Below, in pieces: positions 8,745 through 17,246 of a DNA stretch of 64,000 nt (positions are counted from its first letter, which is position 1; each line of letters starts with the position of its first letter). The notes beneath the pieces are model-generated. The model searched no databases, was not told the origin of the DNA, and was given only the letters and a program-made list of their open reading frames with translations. The position numbers and the translations under genes were made by a program. Source of the stretch: an uncultured Flavobacterium sp. Its GTDB lineage: Bacteria > Bacteroidota > Bacteroidia > Flavobacteriales > Flavobacteriaceae. Location of the stretch: the NCBI RefSeq assembly GCF_943913405.1, contig NZ_CALTYA010000004.1, forward strand, positions 103,393-167,392, in the 5' to 3' direction.

Positions 8745-9140
8745 TTAGAATTTTAATGGCCAGTTTCTGGCAAATTGTGAACCATTCATGTTTATTTCTT
8801 TGGCAGAAACTACGATTTCTATTTTCATAGACATCGTGTTGTAAGCAACGAAAAGTTCATCATATCGGATGCAATATGCTTCTTTGAATTGGAGCTCGCG
8901 CATTTTTGAAATGGCATCTCTTCTATAAAAAGTGAGCTTTCCATTTTTTGTTTGCGAATTGCTGACCATCCAGTCAAATAACATGGTGCTTTTTGTAGAT
9001 TCTACAACTATTCGGATTTTCCCCCCCGCCGGATCGGCTGACGGTTTTCCGCTTTTATCGGTGTCTTGACCAAGAGTGCACTGAAATTCTAAGACATTCA
9101 AAACCTCTCCGTCAATTTCAAGCTTTGCTAAAAATGACAT
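8745..9140 (-). CDS. tssD: T6SS tube protein TssD (Hcp), effector-linked copy
   Basis: A 131-residue Bacteroidota-type Hcp. It keeps the family layout: MSFLAKLEIDGEVLNVLEFQC at the start, the Gly-rich loop PAGGKIRIVVEST, the DWMVSNS segment and a closing VSAKEINMNG. It is clearly paralogous to the product of 9250-9636 (same length class, matching blocks) but diverged. It lies immediately upstream of the toxin-23-like gene, so it probably serves as its carrier. A run of seven C (G on the coding strand) at 9021-9027 encodes part of the Gly-Gly loop. A hairpin at 9188-9221 separates it from the upstream tssD. Confidence 0.88.
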   Translation of the reverse strand: MSFLAKLEIDGEVLNVLEFQCTLGQDTDKSGKPSADPAGGKIRIVVESTKSTMLFDWMVSNSQTKNGKLTFYRRDAISKMRELQFKEAYCIRYDELFVAYNTMSMKIEIVVSAKEINMNGSQFARNWPLKF

Positions 9141-9187
9141 ATTTGATGGGATTTAATTATTAAAAAAACTGAAATAATAAGATATAA

Positions 9188-9221
9188 TGACAAAGGGAAT
9201 GCGTTCACAAACCCTTTATCA
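9188..9221 (-). terminator. Intercistronic hairpin between two tssD genes
   Basis: A 10-bp stem (TGATAAAGGG pairing with CCCTTTGTCA, one G-T pair) with a 14-base loop lies in the 109-bp gap after the stop of the upstream tssD. It is followed on the coding strand by TTATATCTTATTATTT, not a clean T run. It could be a partial terminator or an mRNA end-stabilising stem giving higher levels of the first Hcp. Confidence 0.5.
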
Positions 9222-9249
9222 TTAAGACTTTAAAGTAATTCTAATTGAA

Positions 9250-9636
9250 TTATACCCACTCGTTAACGTGCTCTCCACCTCCCATTGAGAGTTCTTTTGC
9301 AGAAATTGTGAAGGTCTCAGTTAATGGGCTTCCGTCAGAAGCGTCGAAAGATTCTCTGTATTTTACAAGATATCCTTCTTTGAAGTTCATTTCTTTTAAT
9401 TTGGCGTCAGTATCACGCTTTACATACTGAATAGAACCGTCTTTTCTTTCGAAATTGTTTGTCATCCATTCAAAAAAGAATGAATCACCAGTTGATTCTA
9501 CAGTTAAATTGATTGTACCCCCACGAGTAACAGATGATGGGCGACCACTAGCATCTACTTCTTGATGCAAATCATACGAAGCGTTCAAAATGTTTAATTC
9601 TTTGCCGCCAACTTTTAGTTTAGATTTGAATGACAT
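9250..9636 (-). CDS. tssD: T6SS tube protein TssD (Hcp), main copy
   Basis: A 128-residue Hcp/TssD. The MSFKSKLKVGGKELNILNASYDL start, the RGGTINLTVEST loop, FFFEWMTNN and the ending TISAKELSMGGGEHVNEWV fit the Bacteroidota TssD family. Hexamers of this protein stack into the inner tube that is fired out by the TssB/TssC sheath. It stands alone between a 202-bp leader upstream and a hairpin downstream, which suggests a separate, strong transcript, as Hcp is needed in large amounts. The leader has a 7-of-8 palindrome around GGGGG. Confidence 0.92.
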   Translation of the reverse strand: MSFKSKLKVGGKELNILNASYDLHQEVDASGRPSSVTRGGTINLTVESTGDSFFFEWMTNNFERKDGSIQYVKRDTDAKLKEMNFKEGYLVKYRESFDASDGSPLTETFTISAKELSMGGGEHVNEWV

Positions 9637-9674
9637 AATAAAAAAATTTAAAGGTTAAAATTTATTAATTGTGA

Positions 9675-9695
9675 TAGAAGTTGGGGGAAATTCTA
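9675..9695 (-). promoter_or_regulatory. Palindrome with C5 centre in the tssD leader
   Basis: On the coding strand TAGAATTT-CCCCC-AACTTCTA: eight-base arms with one mismatch around five cytosines, 39-59 bases before the tssD start. It has the same design as the sites before vgrG and the nlpC-tssG unit. No clear TAnnTTTG box was found in this gap. Confidence 0.4.
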
Positions 9696-9838
9696 TTTTC
9701 TGTTTTCTAGTATTTTGATATTCTAAATTATTAAAATTTTATGTAATTTGCAATAGATTCTATATTAAATTAATGCAAAATTTTTACTTAACACATTAAT
9801 TGTGAGATTATTAGGAATAAAATATTAATTTTGTAAGA

Positions 9839-11206
9839 TTATTTAGATTCTGCATATTCTGTATCCCAATCATTACCGTCATCTCCTTTTTGACCATCCA
9901 TTTTGATAAGGAAATTTTTAGCTGGAAAATAAGGCTTCAATCGAATATCTAAAAATATTCTATCCTTTTGATTTGGATCTTGCTCGAATCTTTTGATTTC
10001 AAAATCTTCAATCAATTTATCTGGTCCGGCAACGTTGTCTAAGAATTTTACAATTTGATTCAAGATTTCTTTTCTAGTTTTGGCATTGAAATTTTCAAAA
10101 GCTCTTCTGTTTAAGAAATCCATCAAAACTTTAGTCACATAGTCAAATACACGAACTACGGAATAGGTTTGAAGTCCGAGGTTGTCTCCGTTAAAAAGTG
10201 TTTTTCCTGAAAAAGCCATTACTTTTCCATACTCATTTACCATCGGGATCAATCCTAAGTTCTCCAGATTTGCAATTTCACTTTTCTTTAAGTCAAATTT
10301 CACTCCATCAACTTCGTTGATTCCTCCATATTTTTTACCAGCTGTAACTTGCGACATCAAAGTATTGTAAACTTTTCCTGCCAAAGCCGTTGATGGCGGA
10401 ATATATAAGTGATCCAACTCGTCGATTTCATCATGTTTTCCACGACCTACAAGCCAGTTGCACGCCATCATTACGTTTGAACGATAAGTATCTCCTCCAG
10501 TCAAATTCGCAGATTCGAACATTTCCATCACATCATCCGGTTCATCTAAATGCTGGAAATCGGTAATCAGCATCACTTTATTTTCGTAAGCAATTTTGGC
10601 CCATTTCTCAATCACTTTGTTAGAACCCAAATAACCTGGAATTACCAAAAGTGAGTAATTTTGGCGCAAGTCTAAACGGTCAAAACCATTGACCAATTCT
10701 TCTTCAATATTATCAATGAAACGCGAATTATCAAGATCTTTCAACTGATCTAATTCTGCATTCATGATAGAAATATTTTTGACTTTGCTTTCTTCAGTAT
10801 TTTTGTAGAAAAGTGCAAGCGTTCTATAATTTTCTTCTAATTCTTTAGATTCTTCTACAGCTGTCGCTAGATTTTTCTTCAAAGCTTTTGCAGCTTCTTC
10901 TGATTTTTTCGAACTTTCATTTACCAATTCTAAAAGATCATCAGTAGTTTTTAAAGATTCTGCCCAAAGTTTCAAAACGGTTTTCAAAGCTTGTCTTTCT
11001 GCTTTTTTACTGCTTTCGCTTAAAAATATATTTTTACGCGCTTTTCTCTCCGGATTTAAATTTTGAACGCCTTCAATTGCGCCTTCCAAAAGATCGAAAC
11101 CGCCATATTGTATGAATGATTCTACATTTTGCTCCAATGATCTTCCAGAAGATTCCTTGGCTGCAAAAGTGCTGTTTGTTGCTTTAGTGTTTTCTTGATT
11201 TGCCAT
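9839..11206 (-). CDS. tssC: T6SS contractile sheath large subunit TssC
   Basis: A 455-residue sheath protein. It shows the TssC core: an acidic/Lys-rich helical N-terminal part (residues 50-150), then NYSLLVIPGYLGSNKVIEKWA, ITDFQHLDEPDDV, TGGDTYRSNVMMACNWLVGR and the C-terminal handshake region with IFLDIRLKPYFPAKNF. With TssB it forms the sheath around the Hcp tube and contracts to drive injection. It follows tssB by 7 bp and shares its transcript. A 202-bp gap then separates it from tssD. Length and motif order match the T6SS-iii form. Confidence 0.93.
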   Translation of the reverse strand: MANQENTKATNSTFAAKESSGRSLEQNVESFIQYGGFDLLEGAIEGVQNLNPERKARKNIFLSESSKKAERQALKTVLKLWAESLKTTDDLLELVNESSKKSEEAAKALKKNLATAVEESKELEENYRTLALFYKNTEESKVKNISIMNAELDQLKDLDNSRFIDNIEEELVNGFDRLDLRQNYSLLVIPGYLGSNKVIEKWAKIAYENKVMLITDFQHLDEPDDVMEMFESANLTGGDTYRSNVMMACNWLVGRGKHDEIDELDHLYIPPSTALAGKVYNTLMSQVTAGKKYGGINEVDGVKFDLKKSEIANLENLGLIPMVNEYGKVMAFSGKTLFNGDNLGLQTYSVVRVFDYVTKVLMDFLNRRAFENFNAKTRKEILNQIVKFLDNVAGPDKLIEDFEIKRFEQDPNQKDRIFLDIRLKPYFPAKNFLIKMDGQKGDDGNDWDTEYAESK

Positions 11207-11213
11207 GGCTCAA

Positions 11214-11678
11214 TTATTTTTCTGTTTTTTCGATTTCTTGGATTAATGTTTCGATGGTTTCAATGATTGATTTTCTCGCTTCTGGATCTTGAAGCGCCAG
11301 TTTCAAAACTTTATTGGTTTTCAACTGCTTGATCATTTTTTGGTATTGTTCATTTTTAGTTTTCAAATCTGCCAAAAACGGGCTTTGGGCAATTAATCCG
11401 TTGATAGAAAAATCACCAACATTCTTGAAACCCAGTTCTTCTCTTGTAATCTTTCCTTCATCATCTTCAAAAGCCACATTGATTTTTGGATCAAAATGTT
11501 CGAAAACTTCGTCCATATTTTTTAGTCCAGTTACAATTTCTGGTCGAACTGGCGTATTTGGAGTTAATTTTTGAGCGATTAGAGTTTTATTTTGAGGGAT
11601 TTCTAAAATAGCTTCCTGCCCTTCCTGTCTCACTTCGTTTCCCCCGATTCCATAACTGTTTGAAAAATTATTTGCCAT
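11214..11678 (-). CDS. tssB: T6SS contractile sheath small subunit TssB
   Basis: A 154-residue protein with the TssB signature order: an early beta segment (EAILEIPQNKTLIAQKL), then KNMDEVFEHFDPKINVAFEDDEG, the helix GDFSINGLIAQSPFLADL and a C-terminal helical tail of Glu/Lys. It pairs with TssC to build the sheath. It is 43 bp after the PKD protein gene and 7 bp before tssC, so these three are one unit. Confidence 0.92.
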   Translation of the reverse strand: MANNFSNSYGIGGNEVRQEGQEAILEIPQNKTLIAQKLTPNTPVRPEIVTGLKNMDEVFEHFDPKINVAFEDDEGKITREELGFKNVGDFSINGLIAQSPFLADLKTKNEQYQKMIKQLKTNKVLKLALQDPEARKSIIETIETLIQEIEKTEK

Positions 11679-11721
11679 GCTGTTTTGTGTTAAATATTAA
11701 TATTATGTAGAAATAGAGCTT

Positions 11722-12714
11722 TTAAAAAATTGATTTGTATCGGTAATTTAAATTGATCAGAGTAATGCAACCGTCTTGATCGCGCTGCAATTCGATCTTT
11801 TTGACATTGATATTTCGATTTCTGATTTCGTCATCTAATTGCTTCAGCGAAATTGTTTTCCCGCTTCTTAATTTTACCAAAGGCAGGTCGTCTTCACAGA
11901 AATATCTTTTTACATGTTCAAAAGAAAGCTTGTCGCTGCAGATTCCTAAAAGAACTCCCTTAAAAGTTTCTTCGTTTAAGTTTCCAAGTTCAGCGCTTCT
12001 TTTTGGGCTTTCTGGCAATTGGTTAAAGAAATCTTGAACTGCATCGCCTCTCGCACTCGTTCTTCTTGCCAATCTTTCAGAGACAATATCGCGCTCTTCT
12101 TTTTTGGCAGGCAGTACCATCACTTCTAAATTCTGTACATATTTTATATCTCCATTTACAACTAGAGAAACCAATTTTTTACCCGGAATTCTATAAACAT
12201 GCGTAGGATTTTGATCAATTGCATCTACTTTCATTCCGTCACCAAAACGCCATTCCCAAGATTTTGCATGTGCAGTAGAATCTTTAAATTGAACAGGATC
12301 ACCTTGGTAAACCACTTTCGGACCAGAGATTTTTGGCAGCAATGCTTCATTGATCACATCTTTCTTTGGAACAATCGTAATTGTTTTTTCAATCGTGCAG
12401 TTGTTGTCAACTCTAAGTTTTATAGTATATTTTCCAGGTTTTGCGAAAGAATGCACCACTTTTGAACGATAGGAAATATTTGTTCCGTCGCCAAAATACC
12501 AACGCCATTCATACGAATTTGGAGTGTTGTCTGAAAATGTAATTAATTCCCCAGCTTTGTAAGAAGGCGCGTCAATTTTAAATTCTTTGACATTGCACGC
12601 TTTTTTTGCATTGACCTTAAAGGCCAGCAACCCGCATGAGACGATGAAAACTATAGTGAATAACAATATAACTTTTCCATCAAAGTGGGTCTTTATTTGA
12701 TTACTCTTATTCAT
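11722..12714 (-). CDS. PKD-domain single-pass envelope protein, TssP-like T6SS-iii component
   Basis: A 330-residue protein with one N-terminal membrane helix (residues 14-31, ILLFTIVFIVSCGLLAF) and two PKD repeats facing the periplasm: GELITFSDNTPNSYEWRWYFGDG and GDPVQFKDSTAHAKSWEWRFGDG. The C-terminal 130 residues are a mixed-charge domain with one Cys pair region. In T6SS-iii the TssJLM membrane complex is replaced by TssN, O, P, Q and R; a PKD protein next to tssB fits TssP. I am sure of the architecture and less sure of the letter. It is the first gene of the minus-strand unit. Confidence 0.65.
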   Translation of the reverse strand: MNKSNQIKTHFDGKVILLFTIVFIVSCGLLAFKVNAKKACNVKEFKIDAPSYKAGELITFSDNTPNSYEWRWYFGDGTNISYRSKVVHSFAKPGKYTIKLRVDNNCTIEKTITIVPKKDVINEALLPKISGPKVVYQGDPVQFKDSTAHAKSWEWRFGDGMKVDAIDQNPTHVYRIPGKKLVSLVVNGDIKYVQNLEVMVLPAKKEERDIVSERLARRTSARGDAVQDFFNQLPESPKRSAELGNLNEETFKGVLLGICSDKLSFEHVKRYFCEDDLPLVKLRSGKTISLKQLDDEIRNRNINVKKIELQRDQDGCITLINLNYRYKSIF

Positions 12715-13120
12715 TTTTATAATGGTGGTTAATTATAAACTGCTGGGGGCGATAAATAAGCGAAATTTGTCTTATTCCAAATTTATAAAAATTTCCTTTG
12801 CTTTTTCATTTTAATTCCACTACAAATCAAATTTATTGCTAATAGACCAATTATTTAACATATAATTAATCCGTCGAACCTTGATTTTCCTGCCATCCTC
12901 CTTAATGATAATTTTTTGTTAAATTCACTTTATGCGGATGTTAATAATGTTTTTTATAAACTAAAAGTATTAATTTAACATCATGAAAACGGATATTAAA
13001 TCGTAATTGCATAATTTAGTTCCCAATATTTTTAGATTTAAATAATAGCTTTCCCCCTTCAAAAGCTAGAACAGATTAGTTTGAATTAGTAGGAATTTCC
13101 GAACTAAACCACCATACAAT
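12715..13120. promoter_or_regulatory. Divergent T6SS control region
   Basis: A 406-bp AT-rich gap between the two divergent T6SS units. On the minus strand TAAATTTG (complement at 12778-12785) matches the TAnnTTTG -7 box, 64-71 bases before the PKD gene; no good -33 TTTG is at the right distance. A GGGGG tract at 12745-12749 lies downstream of it but lacks palindromic arms. On the plus strand TAATTTAG near 13012 is a 7/8 match. A C5-loop hairpin is at 13046-13068. No reading frame in the gap looks like a gene. Confidence 0.5.
13046..13068 (+). promoter_or_regulatory. Hairpin with C5-containing loop in the nlpC-tssG leader
   Basis: TAGCTTT-CCCCCTTCA-AAAGCTA: perfect 7-bp arms and a nine-base loop that starts with five C, ending 53 bases before the first gene of the plus-strand T6SS unit. 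Same design as the sites at 6352-6366 and 9675-9695. Confidence 0.4.
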
Positions 13121-13711
13121 ATGTTTAAAAAGATACTTTTTTTATGTCTTTTACCATCGTGTTTTGCTTCTTGTGTGCCCCAAAAAGATTTCATGATCAC
13201 AAATGAATTTGTGGAATCAAAAATTACAAAAAGAAAAAATCTTGGTAAAACATACACTTACAATACAGTTTTAAGCGAAGAAGACAAAAAGTACTTCGCT
13301 AGGAAACTTGATGTCAGCAAAGAAGAGATTCTTAATGAAAAACTTTATAACTTTATTAAAAGCTGGGAAGGAACAAAATATGTTTATGGTGGCGAAACGC
13401 GAACTGGAATCGACTGCTCGGCGCTCATGCAATATCTCTACAGTTATGTCTATGACAAAGATTTGCCAAGAACAGCGGTTGAAATGAGCCTTGACAGCCG
13501 AATAGAATTATTCAAGCCCCACGGAAAATTGCGCGAAGGCGACTTGGTTTTTTTTAGAATTACAGAAGAAAAAATTATTTCACACGTAGGCATTTATTTA
13601 AAAAACAATAAGTTTTTCGCTGCAAACCAATATGGTGGCGTCGAAATCGTAAGCTTGAAAAAAGGATACTGGAAAAAAAATTTCATGGCAGCAGGGAGAT
13701 TTAAACAATAA
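13121..13711 (+). CDS. NlpC/P60-family peptidoglycan hydrolase lipoprotein
   Basis: A 196-residue protein. The signal has lipobox candidates LPSC (Cys14) and FASC (Cys18). The C-terminal half is an NlpC/P60 domain: KYVYGGETRTGIDCSAL with catalytic Cys99, LREGDLVFF, and SHVGIYL with His155, then a polar third residue near N169. Such enzymes cut the gamma-D-Glu to diamino-acid bond in peptidoglycan stems. It is the first gene of the plus-strand T6SS unit, 6 bp before tssG, so it probably opens the cell wall for the trans-envelope complex, like the TagX endopeptidase of other T6SSs. An effector role is less likely because of the lipid anchor. Confidence 0.8.
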   Translation: MFKKILFLCLLPSCFASCVPQKDFMITNEFVESKITKRKNLGKTYTYNTVLSEEDKKYFARKLDVSKEEILNEKLYNFIKSWEGTKYVYGGETRTGIDCSALMQYLYSYVYDKDLPRTAVEMSLDSRIELFKPHGKLREGDLVFFRITEEKIISHVGIYLKNNKFFAANQYGGVEIVSLKKGYWKKNFMAAGRFKQ

Positions 13712-13717
13712 AAATAT

Positions 13718-14644
13718 ATGATAAGCACTCGTTTTTTCGCAGAAAATTATAGAAGACTTACCCCTTTTGATTTAAGGGCAGAGCTTTTATTTGAGGCGCT
13801 TTTGAAAAACAAAATTGACGATTTAGACATTCTTTTTAAGCCAAACGGTGTTTTTTACAGAAAGTTCAGCAAAGACACGATGAACATTTCTACTGATGCC
13901 AACGATTCTGATATTTTGAATATCGACATCAGCCGCGACGGATTTTATGATATTCTGCCAGAAAGCATTACGCACAATTACAGAAATCGTGATCAAAGAA
14001 ATGATGCTTCGCAAGAGTTTAAAATCAGAAAAAAAGAAGAAAAAGAGGCGCGTCACTTTTACAATCCGTTAGAAAATGAGATGTTTCGTTTTCGCCACCA
14101 GATTGAAAAATATGAGTCTGATTTCTTTTCAAAACTGAGCACGAACGGAATTGCAGACATCATCAGAATGATTTTAGGCGTTGAAAATAATATTCCAGAT
14201 GTTTTGACCGTAAAAATGTTCTACGCCTTGATGAAGCAAAAAGGAAATGCAGGTCAGAATATTACTGACATTGCGATCATTCTTGAAAAAATATTAGGCG
14301 AAAAAGTGTCTTTTACTTCCAGAAATATCCAATTGGAACATGGGCACGACGTAGAAGAAAATTCTAGCGAAATGATAATGGGAATTACCACAACACTTGA
14401 GAGCAGCGAGGAAATTTTCCTCAAAAAATATAATTTTAATATCGGCCCGCTGAAAAATCCTGACAATCTCCCTGATTATTTCAATGAGCATATTTTAGAA
14501 AACTTTTTGAACACGTTCTTCAATCTTTTTCTTCCTTTTCAGGTGCAGTTTTCTTTTGAAATCCACTTAAATCCGGAAGATGAACTTTTTGCAATGGACG
14601 ACACAATTTATAAATCAAGACTAGGAATATCAACAGTAATATGA
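13718..14644 (+). CDS. tssG: T6SS baseplate protein TssG
   Basis: A 308-residue protein of the T6SS-iii TssG type. Visible features are an N-terminal helical part (YRRLTPFDLRAELLFEALL), the DISRDGFYDILPE segment near residues 90-102, a Lys/Arg-rich linker at 115-135 and C-terminal beta elements (LPFQVQFSFEIHLN). TssG binds TssF, TssE and TssK to form the baseplate wedge. Its stop overlaps the tssN start by 4 bp (ATGA), so the two are coupled. Confidence 0.82.
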   Translation: MISTRFFAENYRRLTPFDLRAELLFEALLKNKIDDLDILFKPNGVFYRKFSKDTMNISTDANDSDILNIDISRDGFYDILPESITHNYRNRDQRNDASQEFKIRKKEEKEARHFYNPLENEMFRFRHQIEKYESDFFSKLSTNGIADIIRMILGVENNIPDVLTVKMFYALMKQKGNAGQNITDIAIILEKILGEKVSFTSRNIQLEHGHDVEENSSEMIMGITTTLESSEEIFLKKYNFNIGPLKNPDNLPDYFNEHILENFLNTFFNLFLPFQVQFSFEIHLNPEDELFAMDDTIYKSRLGISTVI

Positions 14645-15504
14645 GAAAATATTTAAACCAAATTGGCGGAGGCGAAACCTTAATCTACATTTTTTTAGCC
14701 ATTGCGATTGCAATGATCATCAGCATGTTTATTGGCATGAAAACGCCAAAATTCAGACAAGACAAAAAAAGGTTTTTTATTTATATTCTTTGCCAGGGAC
14801 TGTTTTTGCTGATTTTTGGCGCTATTTTATACAATTTAAAAGATACCAGCCTAAACGCCAGATTTATCTCCATTCAAGTGTATTTGTTGCTTGCAGGATC
14901 GGTTCATCTGACGTTTTTTCATCTGTATTTCAAGAAATTTGAAGCCAATGAAATCTATAAGGAAATATTTATAGCCATCGTTTCAGGAGTTTTCTTGACT
15001 GCCTTTTTAATCATGATTTTAGGTCATTTCCGCGAGCTGAATTATATGCTTTATTTTATCGGAACTATTCTGTTTTTCTTGGTCCCAACATTTTGTTTTA
15101 CGCTTTTTCAAACCGCAATTTCGATTCCTGCAAAACTGCACAAAAGATGGTTTTATCCTGTAAATTCAAAATATCCGACACCGCAAATTTCTGAAATGAG
15201 AAATATAATTATCGTAAATTTAGTATTCACCAAAAAGGCAAACGATTCGACAATAATTAATTTTAAAGTAAAAGCGCCTCGTGCATTTGACTTCGGAAAA
15301 CTCTTTTATTATTTCATAAATGATTATAACGAGAAGAATCCGAACAGTCAAGTTCATTATTTAGACGAGAAAAATCAGCCTTTTGGATGGTATTTTTACA
15401 CAAAGCCAAAATGGTTCAGTTCCTCAGATTACATCGATCCCGATTTGGCGATTGACACAAATAACATCAAAGACGGAGAAACAATAATATGTCAACGAAT
15501 ATAA
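14641..15504 (+). CDS. tssN: T6SS-iii inner-membrane protein TssN
   Basis: A 287-residue protein with five hydrophobic segments in the first 165 residues (about 14-32, 45-63, 73-92, 107-126, 135-157), then a soluble domain rich in beta strands (IIIVNLVFTKK, INFKVKAPRAFDFGKLFYYF) and ending ETIICQRI. This layout fits TssN, which is specific to the Bacteroidota system and part of the complex that replaces TssJLM. The start overlaps tssG; tssK follows after 10 bp. Confidence 0.85.
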   Translation: MRKYLNQIGGGETLIYIFLAIAIAMIISMFIGMKTPKFRQDKKRFFIYILCQGLFLLIFGAILYNLKDTSLNARFISIQVYLLLAGSVHLTFFHLYFKKFEANEIYKEIFIAIVSGVFLTAFLIMILGHFRELNYMLYFIGTILFFLVPTFCFTLFQTAISIPAKLHKRWFYPVNSKYPTPQISEMRNIIIVNLVFTKKANDSTIINFKVKAPRAFDFGKLFYYFINDYNEKNPNSQVHYLDEKNQPFGWYFYTKPKWFSSSDYIDPDLAIDTNNIKDGETIICQRI

Positions 15505-15514
15505 TTTTTTAATT

Positions 15515-16696
15515 ATGGCTGAAAATATAAAACACTTTCCAGTAAACTGGATTGATGGAATGAAAATCAACAAAAATCATTTTATCACCTTGCAGGATAA
15601 CATTGAAGATTTGGTTCGCGATGCTAGAAATCTAGGCGTGAACGAACTGAATTATGGCTTGATGTCGACCAATTTGACACGCCCATTTCAATATTCAATT
15701 TCTATCGATGCGCACAATGAATTGAGCGTCAGCATCAAGATGATAAAAGCGGTGACTCCTGGGGGTGGAAGAATTGAAATCACTGATTATACTGGCGAAT
15801 TCAATGAAAAAATCGAACTGAAAGATTTTGATTTCAAGGAGAATAATTACTATTTGCTATTGAATGTCGATCCGTTTCAAAGAATTCCGACTGGCGAGCA
15901 GAATATGGAGGAAATTCCGCCAAGGTTTCCAAATGCGATGTCGCGCTATTTTTTGACCAGCGTCATTGAAAGCGAAGTCAACCAAAACAATATCGGCGCT
16001 TTGCAATTTCCATTGGCGAAATTCAAAACTTCGGCCGACAGCTATGAAATCTTGACCGATTATATTCCGCCAAGTCTTACTGTAAATAGCCATCCGACAT
16101 TAATTACGCTTTTTGAAAATTATGAATCTTTCTTCAAGGAATTGGAATTCAATGCAGTTCAGATTTCCCAAAAAATCAGATTTAGAAATAATACCGAAGA
16201 CGAAAACTTGATTGCAAACATGGTTTTTGAAGCTTGTGAGAAAATTTTAAGTTATGTGGCACAAAATATTACCAGAAACAAATGGGTGAATTTTGGACTG
16301 AAACCAATTGAAGTTTTGGAAAATGTCGTGAGTTTGGCTCGAATCATCAAAAACAGCTTTGACTCGTTTTCTGGAGATGGAAAAGAAATGCTTTTCAACT
16401 ATTTTTCAGAATGGACAGAAGTTTCAAGCGGTGATTATGAAAGACTTTTCTCAGAAACAATTAATTCTAAATACAAAGCTTTTGACGTAGAGCCGACCGT
16501 AAACCAAGTCAATAATTTCATCGCAAAAATTGATTATCTGTTCAATATTTTAAATCAATTGGATTACATCGGCAAGAAACGCGATACCGGAATTTTTGTC
16601 AATGAAAACATTGTCAGAAATGAAAGATCCAGCTTTTTTGGAAATGATGACCGAGACAATAATCCCCCATCTTCACCATCATTTTTAGCAGAATAA
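15515..16696 (+). CDS. tssK: T6SS baseplate-to-membrane connector TssK
   Basis: A 393-residue protein. The start (FPVNWIDGMKINKNHFITLQDN) is the T6SS-iii version of the TssK N-terminus, which is related to phage receptor-binding proteins. A GGGRIEITDYTG turn, a middle NNYYLLLNVDPFQRIPTGEQ segment and a long helical C-terminal domain (residues 200-360) follow. TssK trimers join the TssEFG wedge to the membrane complex. The last 35 residues are polar and Ser/Pro/Asn-rich, probably disordered. Confidence 0.9.
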   Translation: MAENIKHFPVNWIDGMKINKNHFITLQDNIEDLVRDARNLGVNELNYGLMSTNLTRPFQYSISIDAHNELSVSIKMIKAVTPGGGRIEITDYTGEFNEKIELKDFDFKENNYYLLLNVDPFQRIPTGEQNMEEIPPRFPNAMSRYFLTSVIESEVNQNNIGALQFPLAKFKTSADSYEILTDYIPPSLTVNSHPTLITLFENYESFFKELEFNAVQISQKIRFRNNTEDENLIANMVFEACEKILSYVAQNITRNKWVNFGLKPIEVLENVVSLARIIKNSFDSFSGDGKEMLFNYFSEWTEVSSGDYERLFSETINSKYKAFDVEPTVNQVNNFIAKIDYLFNILNQLDYIGKKRDTGIFVNENIVRNERSSFFGNDDRDNNPPSSPSFLAE

Positions 16697-16720
16697 AACC
16701 AACTTAAACCTACACCAAAA

Positions 16721-17236
16721 ATGGACATTTTAAATAAAAAAGAGCGAACTTCCGCATTCCTGTTATTCCTTTTGATGTTTATCATCACGACTGGAGTATT
16801 GTTTTTTGCCGTCTTTTTCAATTACAGGCTTCCTTTGAAAGAAAATGAAGTGCTAAAAAATGAAAACGATAAAATCTTGGCAGAATTTAATTTCCAGAAA
16901 AAATTCTCTGAAAAAATCGAACATATTGGCATTTTGATTGATTCTTTGGATAAATCTCCAGAAAGCTTTCAATTCATTGAGCAAAATATCAGCTTTGAAT
17001 TGGTAGAATTAAAGGAAAAAATTCCTGCAGATTCTGACCAGAGCTTGAAATTGTATGACAATGTAATCTTGACAATTACCGATTTGGTAAACGCCAAAAA
17101 ATTATTGCTTCAAGTCAACGATTCTAAGAAGGAAATCGACATGTTGAACACACAAATCAAAGCTTACGAAGAAGAAAATAAAGACCTGATAAGAGAATTG
17201 CGATTGGCACAACAACTAAGCAGAAGAGCTAACTAA
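16721..17236 (+). CDS. tssO: T6SS-iii transmembrane protein TssO
   Basis: A 171-residue protein with one membrane helix (residues 11-32, TSAFLLFLLMFIITTGVLFFAV) close to the N-terminus and a long periplasmic coiled-coil-like part (LKENEVLKNENDKILAEF; later IDMLNTQIKAYEEENKDL). Size, topology and place between tssK and tssH fit TssO, a Bacteroidota-only envelope subunit. It is 24 bp after tssK and 10 bp before tssH. Confidence 0.82.
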   Translation: MDILNKKERTSAFLLFLLMFIITTGVLFFAVFFNYRLPLKENEVLKNENDKILAEFNFQKKFSEKIEHIGILIDSLDKSPESFQFIEQNISFELVELKEKIPADSDQSLKLYDNVILTITDLVNAKKLLLQVNDSKKEIDMLNTQIKAYEEENKDLIRELRLAQQLSRRAN

Positions 17237-17246
17237 ATTTAAAATT

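Noticed and set aside
12837..13045. Small gene in the T6SS divergent gap
   Set aside because: Short frames only, no signal or domain, and composition like a promoter region.
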